From the NCBI GenBank assembly GCA_016786565.1, contig JAEUVY010000088.1:1-64000 (forward strand): a stretch of DNA of 64,000 bases. The letters run 5' to 3'. Position numbers and translations under genes: made by a program. The notes beneath the pieces were generated by a model. The model ran no database searches, was not told the DNA's origin, and saw only the letters and a list, made by a program, of their open reading frames with translations. Shown here piece by piece: positions 27,601 to 36,542 of this stretch; positions within the stretch are counted from its first letter, which is position 1; each line of letters starts with the position of its first letter. Origin of the DNA: Flavipsychrobacter sp. (GTDB lineage Bacteria > Bacteroidota > Bacteroidia > Chitinophagales > Chitinophagaceae).

Positions 27601-29424
27601 GCTTCTTTCAATTACAAAGCAACTACCGGTACTACAGGTACTACTATCAACTGGGAACGCTATCCGGTATCGGGTATCTCAAGTTCTTATGCATCAGGCA
27701 CAGATACAATTGCTGAGACACACGACAACACAACACTGGCTCCGATAGTGGTTACGTACAACTTCTCGCTGTCAGCGAACGGATGTACTAATTTCCAGAA
27801 CGTATTGCTCACAGTGAACCCAACTCCGTCACTGAGCACTACACTTACGCCTGCTGCAATATGCGACAGCACTACATTCAATTACACACCAAACAGTTTT
27901 ACACCGGGTGCTGTGTTCACATGGTCTCGTGCTACTGTTACAGGTATCACTAATCCTGCAGCAACCGGAACAGGTAATCCTGCTGAGCGTTTGAGGAATG
28001 CTACTCCGCTCCCGATAGCTGTTACTTATGTATACACTACGAGCGTGAACGGTTGCGGATCTGCTGAGAACGTTATTGTTACAGTGAACCCAAGGCCAAG
28101 GCTGAGCAACCCAATGCCGGCACCTATATGTGACAGCACTGTGTTCAACTTCACACCTGCCAGCTTCACACCGGGTTATGCCTACACATGGTCTCGTCCG
28201 TTTGTTGCGGGTATCGGTTCTGTTCCTGTAGTGGATGCAACAGGCAACATCAGCGAACTGCTGAAGAACAATACCAACGGTAACCTGGCGGTGATCTACG
28301 AATTTACACTGAGCGCTAACGGCTGTACTAACCAGTATAACGTACCGGTAGTAGTACATCCTACTCCTAAAATGTCTTCATCGCTTACGGACAGTGCATG
28401 TTCCGGTGCTCCGTTCACATACGAGCCTACTACAGACCTGACAGTACCGGTTTCTTACGCATGGAACCGCGCAAGTGTTGGTAACATAACACCGAACACA
28501 GGAAGCGGAACAGGTAATGTGAACGAAACACTGGTGAACAGCACTGCCGCTACCATCAACGTAGCTTATGTGTACACCATTACTGTAGGTGCAAGCTGCT
28601 CTAAGTCGCAGACCGTAACAGTTAAGGTTCGTCCATCTGCTGAGGCTCCTGTGATCACTACTAAGCCTGGTTCTTCACTGTGTAATGGTGCTATGTACCA
28701 GAACTTCGGTGCATCAATTCCTGCTCCAACAGGCGTTACTTACTCATGGAGCGCTACAAACGCTGAGGTATACGCGACAGGTGCGGGCAACCAGTACAGC
28801 ATTGTAAACTTCAACAATCCGGGTACAGCAGTGGTTACACTGTCAGCGGCGTATGCTTCTACCGGTTGTGTAGGTGTTGCGACATACTCTGTAGCTGTGG
28901 GCTCTACTGCAAACACAATGCCTGTTGTGATCTACGCACGTGGCAAGTTCATCTGCCTCCAGAACAACGTTAAGACATACCAGTGGGGTTATGATGATGC
29001 TGTAACACTGGATTCAGTGGCGCTGAAAGGCGAAGTGAACCAGAGCTACTTTGATGCTAAACCGGATTTCGCGGCACGCAAATACTGGGTGATGACGAAC
29101 AACGGCGAATGCACTATCAAGGCATACTTCAACAAGCCTAACGACAATACGCCAAGGATCGAGGCGAATATTGAAGAGGAGGTTGCAGGTATGAAGCTGT
29201 TCCCTAACCCTGCTGCTGACCAGGTGAATGTAGAATTGACTACAATAACTACCGGCGAGGTGCGTGTGGAACTGGTGAACATGCTGGGACAAGTACTGAA
29301 TAAGGTAACCACTGATAATAACAAAGCTACATTCCACGTGGCTGAACTGCCTGCAGGCTTCTACATGGTAGAGTGTTATCAGGATGGTGTAAGGATAGGA
29401 ACCGCAAAATTTGTGAAAAACTAA
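24655..29424 (+). CDS. Giant T9SS-exported protein with glycine-rich and PKD-like repeats
   Basis: The 1589-residue product starts at ATG 24655 with a long signal region (cleavage likely after ANNAHAQ). In order it has: a propeller-like N-terminal part (to about 290), an Ig-like segment ending near 360, a glycine-rich domain at about 400-605 (AGGVGGNDSG, VAGGGAGSG, GGGGGYFGGGGGAWSGGGGG) like the ALK/LTK glycine-rich fold, then Ig-like segments, six tandem PKD-like repeats of about 90 residues (about 783-1327), and a type A T9SS sorting domain (about 1510-1589, MKLFPNPAADQVNVEL to TAKFVKN). It is probably a surface adhesin. Only 26 bases separate it from the OmpA-like gene, so they form an operon. 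Confidence 0.85.
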   Translation: MEQKNLYPTLGNSKRTADARIGALKRTMLASGLFCMLLTMFSANNAHAQAATRTSTVYAGASPFQDSLWTFTLPGGQIVKRLSPTLSGFTITGINGIATDPTTNQEYAILKLSGVSGRVLATINIQTGICSQIGNLGDNFSTLAFNANGSLFGVTGDGATVPETMYRINKSDASKTVFRTLGNGADGEVIAYNNDDHKFYHWSGNGTVVWERFDTTGTDVIEPLTYTGAPGGETFGALYEGGGEMLVSNISSNLRYWTISGTTGSIGSSIMSAPDDLRGLVKETHASLIDPWGPTTICPGATVTLEVTGGTGGYQWYFNGSPIIGANSGTYAADAAGVYNCVYADVNGIIDSPATGITVKMYSMPSISVAAHPAVCQGVTSTGFNFSTLTSHSFTGVPTSYIVPQGVTSVHFDLAGGVGGNDSGMAPNPGRGGRLQGTLTVAPGDILTVNVGGAGHAGSVFGSIGGFNGGGNSWGFGGSGGGATDIRLNGSLLGQRVAVAGGGAGSGHDGINMSVLGGFGGGTTAGDGEFNADGSKATGGSASAGGTGAAFTGFANGEDGQLGQGGAGSIDGVSGGGGGGYFGGGGGAWSGGGGGSSYADGTLATSVTHTPAYNVTDGFAKISFDVPTAYTYSIDWDPTAEGAGFTDVTTTAFPTSSAFPVTVPAGAAPAVYNGFLTINDGTCSYMQPVSVEVKAIPTVTATADQTPVCNGTNTTTVAFTGSHSGTNYNWTNSLISVGIPASGTGDIFSFTAFNSSAVNQVAEIIVTPELNGCYGTPDTFTYTVKPTPTLTGGSSAGFVCDNTLFAYTATSPVAGTTFAWSRPALTGDISASANSGIASISETFDNTGDFVVPVTYTYTLTANGCVNQQDLTVSVNPTPSLFPTPLVGSSCSGNAVTFTQTSLTPGLVHSWSRAAVTGITPGAASGAGLINEVLTNTTVAPITVVYVDTMNINGCKYTENLSVIVNPMPVLTSSLTGNICDNASFNYKATTGTTGTTINWERYPVSGISSSYASGTDTIAETHDNTTLAPIVVTYNFSLSANGCTNFQNVLLTVNPTPSLSTTLTPAAICDSTTFNYTPNSFTPGAVFTWSRATVTGITNPAATGTGNPAERLRNATPLPIAVTYVYTTSVNGCGSAENVIVTVNPRPRLSNPMPAPICDSTVFNFTPASFTPGYAYTWSRPFVAGIGSVPVVDATGNISELLKNNTNGNLAVIYEFTLSANGCTNQYNVPVVVHPTPKMSSSLTDSACSGAPFTYEPTTDLTVPVSYAWNRASVGNITPNTGSGTGNVNETLVNSTAATINVAYVYTITVGASCSKSQTVTVKVRPSAEAPVITTKPGSSLCNGAMYQNFGASIPAPTGVTYSWSATNAEVYATGAGNQYSIVNFNNPGTAVVTLSAAYASTGCVGVATYSVAVGSTANTMPVVIYARGKFICLQNNVKTYQWGYDDAVTLDSVALKGEVNQSYFDAKPDFAARKYWVMTNNGECTIKAYFNKPNDNTPRIEANIEEEVAGMKLFPNPAADQVNVELTTITTGEVRVELVNMLGQVLNKVTTDNNKATFHVAELPAGFYMVECYQDGVRIGTAKFVKN
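27005..28636 (+). repeat. Six tandem ~270-bp repeats coding PKD-like domains
   Basis: Units begin at about 27005, 27275, 27545, 27815, 28085 and 28355, each encoding (N/K/H)P-P-L at the start and an ANGC-like cysteine near the end. Amino-acid similarity is clearer than nucleotide identity, so the duplications are not recent. Confidence 0.75.
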
Positions 29425-29450
29425 CCGCTCAACTTATTAAACTACATTAG

Positions 29451-31280
29451 ATGAAAAAAGTAATCTTTTCCATATTGGCCGCATCGTCGATGATGCCGGC
29501 TATGGCGCAGGAAGCCAAGACAGCTCCTGCACCTGTTACAAAAAAATACAACTATACCCGCGACCCCGATCTTTCGAGGTGGGTAATAGACCTCAATTTG
29601 CTGGGCGGCGGCATGAAGCAGGACCTTACAACCGGTACTTCTACTTCAGGTTATCTGAACGCCATCAGCCAGAACACTAACATAGGCAAGCTGTCATTCG
29701 ACAAGGGAAGTTCCCTTGGTTTTGACGCGCAGCTCGGCTACTTCTTTGGCCCCGGTTGCCATTGGGGTGTTGGTGCCGGTTTCATGTACCTGTCTCAGAC
29801 AGGCAACCTGAACCTGGACAAGTATCATGTTGAGTATCAGGCTACCGATGCTGCAGGCGCTATTTTCCGCCAGCACATCACAGGTTATAACCTGGCAGAG
29901 TGGACAAAGTCTACCAACATCAACATTCCGTTGATGCTGAAGTATAAGTACAGGTTCTCTAAGGCGTTTGGCTTCACTGCTGACGCGGGACCAATGTTCA
30001 ACATGCAAATGAAGAACGTGTCTCAGAACAACGGCAACTTCGATTATGAGGCTGTTTACAAATATAGCCTCACGCCAAGCGGAGACGGTTCGCCGTACAC
30101 TTACGACAATTCCCCTGTTCCTTCTGCCAACTCTGAGTTGATAACAAGGACAGCAATGCTCAATTACAATCCGGGTGTGGATCTGAACGCTGAGTTCCAG
30201 AAGCAGAAAGCTGCCGGATACAATGTGGGTCTGGGTCAGACACCTGCCATTGATAAGAGCACTGTATCTTACACAACAGGTTCTGTAGGCTTCCTCCTGA
30301 GGCCACAGCTTAGCTGGTACCTGTCAGACCATGTAGCACTGAATTTCGGTGCATACTATATGTATCAGTCTTTCAAGAACAACAATGTGGCTAACTACAC
30401 CTTCATGAATACGAAGATGGAGTACAGCTCAAGCCTGAACAACGTATCATCAAGCAACGTATCTTCTTTTGGCGGTAATGTTGGTGTTCGCTTCCTGTTC
30501 GGCAAACTCAGGGATACAGACGAGGACGGAATTCCGGACAAAAAGGACAAGTGTCCTGAGGTTTGGGGTCTGGAGCAGTTCCAGGGATGTCCTGACACCG
30601 ATAAAGACGGTATCCAGGATTCTGAAGACTCTTGTCGTACCATTCCGGGTATCGCTAAGTTCAACGGTTGTCCTGACAGCGATGGTGACGGAATTCCTGA
30701 CAAAAATGACGAATGTCCTTACCAGCCGGGTCCTGCAAGTCTGAAAGGCTGTCCTGACAGGGATGGTGACGGTATTGCCGATAAGAACGACCTCTGCCCT
30801 GACAAACCAGGTCTGGCTCAGTACAAAGGCTGTCCTGACACTGATGGTGATGGTATTCCAGATAACGAAGATCAGTGCCCTGAGGTTGCAGGTCCTGCAA
30901 GCAACAACGGTTGCCCGCTGCCTCCTCCTCCGGTAGTTGAGATCCCGCTTTCTACACCGATCCTGTTTGAAACAAACAAGACTGTAGTTCAGGAAACATC
31001 TAAGCCGGTACTGGAAACAGCTATCAAAACGCTGAAAGATGATCCTAACTCGATCATCATTATCCACGGTCACGCTGATGCGAGGGGTACTAACCAGTAC
31101 AACATGAAGTTGTCTCTGCGTCGTGCACTGGCTGTTAAGAAACAGCTCATTGCTCTGGGTGCCGACGGTAAGCGCATCAAGGTGATGGCTCACGGTGAGA
31201 AAGATCCTGTAGCAAGCAATAAGACAGCAGAAGGCATGGCTGAGAACAGGCGTGCTGTGATGAGGCTGAACGTTGAGTAA
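29451..31280 (+). CDS. OmpA-family protein: barrel, TSP3 repeats, peptidoglycan-binding domain
   Basis: The 609-residue protein has a signal peptide (KKVIFSILAASSMMPAMAQ), an outer-membrane barrel region (about 45-345), five calcium-binding thrombospondin type 3 repeats (about 350-500, e.g. DSDGDGIPDKNDECP) and an OmpA C-terminal domain (about 505-609) with GHADARGTNQYNMKLSLRRALAVKKQL, which binds diaminopimelate peptidoglycan. It probably links outer membrane to cell wall. Co-transcription with the giant T9SS protein suggests the two work together, perhaps as an anchor; that is inference. Confidence 0.92.
   Translation: MKKVIFSILAASSMMPAMAQEAKTAPAPVTKKYNYTRDPDLSRWVIDLNLLGGGMKQDLTTGTSTSGYLNAISQNTNIGKLSFDKGSSLGFDAQLGYFFGPGCHWGVGAGFMYLSQTGNLNLDKYHVEYQATDAAGAIFRQHITGYNLAEWTKSTNINIPLMLKYKYRFSKAFGFTADAGPMFNMQMKNVSQNNGNFDYEAVYKYSLTPSGDGSPYTYDNSPVPSANSELITRTAMLNYNPGVDLNAEFQKQKAAGYNVGLGQTPAIDKSTVSYTTGSVGFLLRPQLSWYLSDHVALNFGAYYMYQSFKNNNVANYTFMNTKMEYSSSLNNVSSSNVSSFGGNVGVRFLFGKLRDTDEDGIPDKKDKCPEVWGLEQFQGCPDTDKDGIQDSEDSCRTIPGIAKFNGCPDSDGDGIPDKNDECPYQPGPASLKGCPDRDGDGIADKNDLCPDKPGLAQYKGCPDTDGDGIPDNEDQCPEVAGPASNNGCPLPPPPVVEIPLSTPILFETNKTVVQETSKPVLETAIKTLKDDPNSIIIIHGHADARGTNQYNMKLSLRRALAVKKQLIALGADGKRIKVMAHGEKDPVASNKTAEGMAENRRAVMRLNVE
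30506..30920 (+). repeat. Tandem repeats coding TSP3 calcium-binding units
   Basis: Five units of about 80 bp, each encoding D-D-DGI-D--D-CP and closing with F-GCP. It is a protein-level repeat inside the OmpA-like gene. Confidence 0.7.
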
Positions 31281-31298
31281 GCTGCATCAATGAAATAG

Positions 31299-31336
31299 AA
31301 AAACGCGGTCGCTGAAAAGTGACCGCGTTTTTATTT
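31299..31336 (+). terminator. Terminator of the adhesin/OmpA operon
   Basis: AAAACGCGGTC pairs with GACCGCGTTTT around a 10-base loop, followed by TATTTTAT, 19 bases past the stop. Confidence 0.9.
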
Positions 31337-31420
31337 TATGTCCGGTTTGTTAAGAGGATGGCAATACGATACCTGCCCGCATTGGGGGTAGGGATACTGC
31401 CAGTAAAGAAGAGTGAAAAA

Positions 31421-32104
31421 CTACTTTGTACGGTCTTTTACCATCTCCAGCACAATGGTGAGTTGCTCGGCGCGGGTGAGGTTGCTGTTGTCAACGATCA
31501 CAGCGTCGTCGGCACGGCGCAGGGGACTCTCATCGCGGGTAGAATCAATGTAATCGCGCAGTTCCAGGTTGTGACGCACCTCATCTATAGTGATGGCCGG
31601 GTTGGTGGCGTACAGCTCTTTAAAGCGGCGCATGACACGCACTTCCGGGTCGGCGGTCATAAACAGTTTCAGCTCGGCATCGGGGAACACTGCTGTACCT
31701 ATATCGCGGCCATCCATCACAATGCCCTTATCTTGCCCCATGCGTTGTTGCTGGGCCACCGCGAATGTGCGCACCTCCTTTATGGCGGCCACTTCGCTTA
31801 CCTTTTCAGACACGATCATGTCACGGATATAGGGTTCAGCATTCTCATCGTTCAGATAGATGTCGGACGCCTGGCGATGTTCGTTGAATACGAACGACAG
31901 ATTGATATCGGCTATGGCTGCCTGTACAGCGCTATGGCTGGAAAGGTCAACACTGTTTCGCAGGAAATAGAGGGTAATGGCACGGTACATGGCACCGCTG
32001 TCGATATAGTTGTATCCGAGTTGCACGGCAAGTTCGCGTGCAAGTGTGCTCTTGCCGCACGATGAATACCCGTCTATCGCTATGATGATCTTTTTTGTTG
32101 CCAT
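31421..32104 (-). CDS. cmk: Cytidylate kinase
   Basis: The 227-residue enzyme phosphorylates CMP/dCMP with ATP. ATG 32104 (MATKKIIIAIDGYSSCGKST) is used; a start 12 bases upstream is possible but would sit in the promoter box. The P-loop is GYSSCGKST, followed by IDSGAMYRAITLYFL. MDGRDIGTAVFPDAELKLFMTA and RRFKELYATNP match the CMP-binding region of bacterial Cmk. No ribosomal protein S1 neighbour is seen. Confidence 0.95.
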   Translation of the reverse strand: MATKKIIIAIDGYSSCGKSTLARELAVQLGYNYIDSGAMYRAITLYFLRNSVDLSSHSAVQAAIADINLSFVFNEHRQASDIYLNDENAEPYIRDMIVSEKVSEVAAIKEVRTFAVAQQQRMGQDKGIVMDGRDIGTAVFPDAELKLFMTADPEVRVMRRFKELYATNPAITIDEVRHNLELRDYIDSTRDESPLRRADDAVIVDNSNLTRAEQLTIVLEMVKDRTK

Positions 32105-32113
32105 TCCGTACAT

Positions 32114-32121
32114 CAAAAGTA
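32114..32121 (-). promoter_or_regulatory. -7 promoter box for cmk
   Basis: TACTTTTG on the minus strand, ending 9 bases before the ATG at 32104, so the leader is only a few bases. Confidence 0.5.
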
Positions 32122-32169
32122 GAAAGGAATGTCAAGATTGTCAAAATCACGAAGGAGGGAGCCCAAAAA

Positions 32170-32199
32170 GAAACGCTCTCGGTTTTCACCTAGAGCGCT
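32170..32199 (-). terminator. Weak terminator of the EGF-like lipoprotein gene
   Basis: CGCTCT pairs with AGAGCG (32174-32179 and 32192-32197); on the minus strand TTTCTTTTTGGG follows. The stem is short. Confidence 0.5.
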
Positions 32200-32224
32200 G
32201 TAATAAGTTGAGGTCAGCCGACAA

Positions 32225-32779
32225 TTATTTATTCCACTGCGAAGGATCGCTGTTGGTGATAGCTGCGTTGTAGCCGAAGTCATTCACCTTTTGTGTGGCT
32301 GTGTCAATGATCTGGTAGAGCGCGGTGATACCACCGTACTGACCATAAGTAACGTTTGAGTAGATATGCGCTATGCCGTGCAGTACTTTTCCTTCATACT
32401 GCTGGTTGGGGATGAACAAAGAGTCGCCAACAACTGTAGCGCGTACCGGAGTCTTGAAGTAGTTGTAGAAGTTCTTGATAACCACGTCTGAAGGCTCTGC
32501 TCCCGGCTCTATGCTGATGGGGTATTGAGCGGCCAGAGTGATGCTGCCTTTTTCGAACACAGTCCAGTTGCCAATGAATTTCAGGCGGCTTTCTTTTTCG
32601 CAGTTGGTTCCTTCATAGCCAGAAGGGCAGGTGCAGGCACCATCGTTACAAACGCCACCATTGGCGCAGGTGATGGTCTTACACTTGTCTCTGTTGCAAG
32701 AGGAAGTGTACACAACGGTAGCAAAAACACCGATAGTGGCTATGGCAGAAACTAATATGGTCTTAAAAGGAAAGTTCAT
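32225..32779 (-). CDS. Lipoprotein with one EGF-like domain
   Basis: From ATG 32779 the product is 184 residues. The N-terminal hydrophobic segment ends in YTSSC, a plausible lipobox, so it should be lipid-anchored. Residues about 33-60 form an EGF-like module with six cysteines (CKTITCANGGVCNDGACTCPSGYEGTNC spread over 28 residues). The remaining 120 residues look like a lipocalin-type beta domain (FIGNWTVFEKGSI, VVGDSLFIPNQQYEGKVLHGIAHIY). This layout recurs in Bacteroidota lipoproteins of unknown function. TATTTTTG at 32805-32812 (minus) is its likely -7 box. Confidence 0.8.
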   Translation of the reverse strand: MNFPFKTILVSAIATIGVFATVVYTSSCNRDKCKTITCANGGVCNDGACTCPSGYEGTNCEKESRLKFIGNWTVFEKGSITLAAQYPISIEPGAEPSDVVIKNFYNYFKTPVRATVVGDSLFIPNQQYEGKVLHGIAHIYSNVTYGQYGGITALYQIIDTATQKVNDFGYNAAITNSDPSQWNK

Positions 32780-32804
32780 CACTTTGATTGTGTTTTATCG
32801 TTCT

Positions 32805-32812
32805 CAAAAATA
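32805..32812 (-). promoter_or_regulatory. -7 promoter box for the EGF-like lipoprotein gene
   Basis: TATTTTTG on the minus strand, 25 bases before ATG 32779. Confidence 0.45.
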
Positions 32813-32935
32813 AGAAAAAACCGTTTACAACATGACAGCAAAAGACCCTTCAGCAGTGTGCCGACACGTTATACGGTCATAAATATATTTCAATAAAGCC
32901 ATCTATCTATGGAAACTTAGAAATATTTTTTTGTA

Positions 32936-33772
32936 CTATTTTTCGAGGTCGTCTTTATAGCCTTTTATGGCACGGTAAATAGCAACCGCTACCTCATATT
33001 GACCTTTCTCTGAATTCAGATAAGCCTCTTCTTCAATGTTGGTGATAAATCCGATCTCAACTAGCACACCCGGCATAGCACTGCCTGCCAGTACCTCCAG
33101 TCCCATCTGTTTTACACCCAGGTCCGGGCGGCCACCCAATGCGAACTGTTCCTGCACCTTTGACGCTAAGACCACACTCTTGCCAAGGAACGCCTGGGCG
33201 TACTGGGCCACAATAATTGCCGTCTGCGGATCGTTTTCATTAAGCAATCCCGGTTCGTCGCTTACGTTTTCGCCATATTCACCGATGGCGTCTTTCTGCT
33301 GACCGGCGCGGTGCAAGCCCATTACATAGGTCTCAACACCGCTGCGCTTCGTAACGTGATGGCGTACAGAGGTATAGATGGGTTGTTTCACTGTCTTGCC
33401 CTTGCGCTTCACCGTCTTGTAGCCTTTCAGGGTGCGCGTGTAGGTATAGGGAGTAGAGTTGACGTGTATGGAAATGAAAAGGTCGCCGTTCGACTTGTTT
33501 GCGATCTCGTGGCGCTCCACGAGTGAAGGGTATGCGTCCTCTGTACGAGTGTATACCACTTGCATGTTGCGCATGGAGTCTGTGAGGAGTTTGCCCAGTT
33601 TCAGGGCAACGGCCAGCGTGATGTCTTTCTCATTCGAGATAGCTCCCCGCGCTCCAAAGTCTTTGCCTCCATGACCGGCATCGATAACGATTTTACTTAC
33701 CTTCTTGCCTTTGGCAAACATTGATACCGGCGAGAACGCCAGCAACATTGCCAGAACAACGATAGCGCGCAT
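32936..33772 (-). CDS. N-acetylmuramoyl-L-alanine amidase
   Basis: The 278-residue exported enzyme has a signal peptide (MRAIVVLAMLLAFSPVSMFA) and one Amidase_3 domain. Zinc-site motifs are IDAGHGGKDFGARG, ERHEIANKSNGDLFISIHVNS and VLVEIGFITN. It cuts the bond between muramic acid and the stem peptide. It is transcribed divergently from the lptD-like gene across 73 bases, an arrangement common in Bacteroidota, so the two may share regulation. Confidence 0.93.
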   Translation of the reverse strand: MRAIVVLAMLLAFSPVSMFAKGKKVSKIVIDAGHGGKDFGARGAISNEKDITLAVALKLGKLLTDSMRNMQVVYTRTEDAYPSLVERHEIANKSNGDLFISIHVNSTPYTYTRTLKGYKTVKRKGKTVKQPIYTSVRHHVTKRSGVETYVMGLHRAGQQKDAIGEYGENVSDEPGLLNENDPQTAIIVAQYAQAFLGKSVVLASKVQEQFALGGRPDLGVKQMGLEVLAGSAMPGVLVEIGFITNIEEEAYLNSEKGQYEVAVAIYRAIKGYKDDLEK

Positions 33773-33830
33773 AAGAATGTTTCACAAAAGATTAAATATA
33801 CAAATTCATTCAACCTCGCAGTCAAATAGT

Positions 33831-33838
33831 TATTTTTG
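33831..33838 (+). promoter_or_regulatory. -7 promoter box for the lptD-like gene
   Basis: TATTTTTG matches TAnnTTTG and ends 7 bases before ATG 33846, predicting a near-leaderless transcript. Confidence 0.5.
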
Positions 33839-33845
33839 CCCGTTC

Positions 33846-36533
33846 ATGAGCCTTAGCGGTAAATTTATTCCAAATTTCTCATCATTGCATCGCTTTACCT
33901 GCTGTGTGGCCACTATTTTTATAATCTTTATAACAAATGATGCCGCTGCCCAGCTGAGACGAAAAAATGACTCGCTTGCCGCGAAGGATACCACTATTGC
34001 GATCGCCGACACCATTAGCTGGAAGAATGGGAAACCCGGTATAGCCGGCAAAGACACGCTGACAGCGGCAGACTCAACTAAGAAGACCACCCTGGCCGAG
34101 CGACTGGGCATAAAAATATCGTCAGATGCGCTTCCATCTGTTGTGAAAGCAACAGCTAAAGACTCGGCTGTGATGGATATGGACAGCGATCACTTTTACC
34201 TGTATGGTAAGGCGCAGGTGAACTATGAGGAAATGCAGCTGAATTCAGGTCAGATGAGTTTTGCGCAGGCCACCAACATGGTCACCGCCGCACCCAGCGA
34301 TCTGGCAAAAGATACCGGAACCAACCGGCCCGCATTCAAGCAGGGCAGCGAGCGGTTCACTTTCGATTCCATGCAGTACAACTTCAAAAGCAAGCGTGCC
34401 ATTGTGCGCAACGTGAGCTCTCAGTATGGCGAAGGGTATGTAAAGAGCGAACAGATCAAGCGCAATCCCGACCAAAGTATATATGGCTGGCATAGTGTGT
34501 ACACCACGTGCGCGCTGGATACGCCGCATTTCGGTATAAGGGCTAAGAAGATAAAGGTTGTACCCGATAGGGTCATTGTGTCGGGGCCGGCCAACCTGAA
34601 TATTGAAGGGGTGCCAACACCACTGTATCTGCCGTTCGGTCTGTTTCCGGCCTCCCAAAAGCAGCGGTCGGGTTTTGTGTTGCCAACGTACAGTGTAGAA
34701 CAACAACGCGGATTCGGCCTGATGAATGGTGGGTACTACTTTTACGTGAATGACAAGGTGGACGCCCTTTTGCAGACCAATATCTACACCAAGGGTAGTT
34801 ACAAGGTGACGGGTACCAGCAACTACAACAACATGTATCACTACCGGGGGGCATTCAGTTTGTCTTATGCCCTTAACAAGACCGGCGAAGACTTTGAACC
34901 CAATGCCAGTACCACCAAGGACTTTATGGTGAACTGGCGCCACAGTTCTGATGCCAAGTCGGTGCCGGGCCAAAGTTTCAACGCGTCAGTACAGGCGGGT
35001 ACATCCAGCTTCTACTCCAACAACAGTCTGGATCCCAACCTGATATTGAACAACCAGTACCAGTCGAACATAAGCTACAGCAAGAACTGGCAGAACCGCC
35101 CGTTCGGACTTACCATAAGTGCGCTGCACCAGCAGAACACCCGCACAAAGCAGATAGACGTGACACTGCCGTCAATGAACTTTTATGTCAATCAGTTCAA
35201 CCCGTTCCAGAACAAGAAGGCGGTGGGCAATCACTGGTACGATAAGATAACGGCCAGCTACTCTATGGACCTGCAGAACAAGACTACACTCTACGACAGT
35301 ACTTTCGATCTGAGTAAGATGTCGCTGAACAAATTTCAGAATGGTGTGCGGCATACTATCCCTGTAAGTGCATCGTACACGGTTTTGAGGTATGTGAACA
35401 TGTCGTTCAGCGCCAATTATAATGAGTACTGGCTCAGCAACAAGATCTACCAGGAATTCAATGATGTAACCGGCAAGGTCGACTCCTCGTTGAAGGACGG
35501 ATTCTTTACCGCTCGCGACTTTAATGCAGGTGTCTCTCTCTCTACCCGTATATACGGTATGAAACTGTTCAACAGGGGAAGCCTGAAGGGCATAAGACAC
35601 GTGCTTACCCCGTCTACCGGTGTCTCGTTCAGGCCCGATTTTGCTACCGACCCGTTCAATTACTACTACAAGGCGCGTATGGATACCAGCCAGACAGAGA
35701 GGGTATTGTCGCCCTTCCTGAGGTCGCCTATAGGGGCGCCGCCGCAAGGCAAGCAGGCTGCGGTGAGTCTGGGGCTGAATAACAACCTTCAGATAAAGGT
35801 GCGCAACAACAAAGACACGGCAAAGGGCTACAAGAATGTGACGCTCATAGATGGTCTGGGCATAGCCACTTCCTATAACGCTGCTGCAGATTCTTTCAGG
35901 TGGAGTGATATCGGTATGAATTTCAGGACGAACGTGCTGGACAAGGTGAATATCACCGGATCGGCAGGGTATAGCCCATACGCGTTCGACTATGGAAAGG
36001 GCAGGATCATGGAAACGCTGAACATAGAACACGGCACCGGTATAGGGCGTTTCAAATCGGCCAACCTTTCTCTGGGTAGTAACTTCCACTCCAAGCCAAA
36101 GGGCAGCGACAAAGCGCGCACCAATAGCGAAGAGTATCTGCGTGTATTGCGCAATGCAGGCTATAACGAATATGTGGACCTGAACATCCCGTGGAGTTTC
36201 AACTTCACCTATACCATGTCTGTGAACAAACAGTTCAGCAGGTTCTCCTATCGCGATACTGCGGTGTTGACCCACTCCATGACGTTTGCCGGAGAGTTGC
36301 AGATAACCGAACGGTGGAAGGCAGTGGTGAACAGTGGTTACAACTTCGATCTGAAACAGATGACGCTGACCAGCATAGACGTTTACCGCGATCTGCATTG
36401 CTGGGAAATGCACTTCCAGACCTATCCGTTCGGCCCCCGCAAGAGCTTCAATTTCACGCTCAACGCCAAGTCGTCTATTCTACAAGATCTGAAGCTGGTG
36501 CGCCGCCGCGACTTCCGGGACGTGCCAAATTAA
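33846..36533 (+). CDS. LptD-like LPS assembly outer-membrane protein
   Basis: The 895-residue protein starts at ATG 33846 with a signal peptide (cleavage likely after NDAAAQ). Residues about 90-250 resemble an OstA/LptD N-terminal jellyroll (DHFYLYGKAQVNYEEMQLNSGQMSF, RFTFDSMQYNFKSKRAIVRNV), and the rest is a large C-terminal barrel ending in aromatic strands. GVPTPLYLPFGLFPASQKQRSGFVLPTY is the conserved LptD start of the barrel. It would insert LPS into the outer leaflet. The frame is open upstream to 33705, but that stretch is antisense to the amidase and carries the promoter. Confidence 0.88.
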   Translation: MSLSGKFIPNFSSLHRFTCCVATIFIIFITNDAAAQLRRKNDSLAAKDTTIAIADTISWKNGKPGIAGKDTLTAADSTKKTTLAERLGIKISSDALPSVVKATAKDSAVMDMDSDHFYLYGKAQVNYEEMQLNSGQMSFAQATNMVTAAPSDLAKDTGTNRPAFKQGSERFTFDSMQYNFKSKRAIVRNVSSQYGEGYVKSEQIKRNPDQSIYGWHSVYTTCALDTPHFGIRAKKIKVVPDRVIVSGPANLNIEGVPTPLYLPFGLFPASQKQRSGFVLPTYSVEQQRGFGLMNGGYYFYVNDKVDALLQTNIYTKGSYKVTGTSNYNNMYHYRGAFSLSYALNKTGEDFEPNASTTKDFMVNWRHSSDAKSVPGQSFNASVQAGTSSFYSNNSLDPNLILNNQYQSNISYSKNWQNRPFGLTISALHQQNTRTKQIDVTLPSMNFYVNQFNPFQNKKAVGNHWYDKITASYSMDLQNKTTLYDSTFDLSKMSLNKFQNGVRHTIPVSASYTVLRYVNMSFSANYNEYWLSNKIYQEFNDVTGKVDSSLKDGFFTARDFNAGVSLSTRIYGMKLFNRGSLKGIRHVLTPSTGVSFRPDFATDPFNYYYKARMDTSQTERVLSPFLRSPIGAPPQGKQAAVSLGLNNNLQIKVRNNKDTAKGYKNVTLIDGLGIATSYNAAADSFRWSDIGMNFRTNVLDKVNITGSAGYSPYAFDYGKGRIMETLNIEHGTGIGRFKSANLSLGSNFHSKPKGSDKARTNSEEYLRVLRNAGYNEYVDLNIPWSFNFTYTMSVNKQFSRFSYRDTAVLTHSMTFAGELQITERWKAVVNSGYNFDLKQMTLTSIDVYRDLHCWEMHFQTYPFGPRKSFNFTLNAKSSILQDLKLVRRRDFRDVPN

Positions 36534-36542
36534 AGGAGGGGG

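Noticed and set aside
30506..30920. Regular spacing that could suggest a CRISPR array
   Set aside because: The repeats encode in-frame TSP3 calcium-binding units; there are no unique spacers and no cas genes.
35172..36413. 413-codon minus-strand open frame over the lptD-like gene
   Set aside because: Antisense shadow. The sense gene has LptD motifs throughout.
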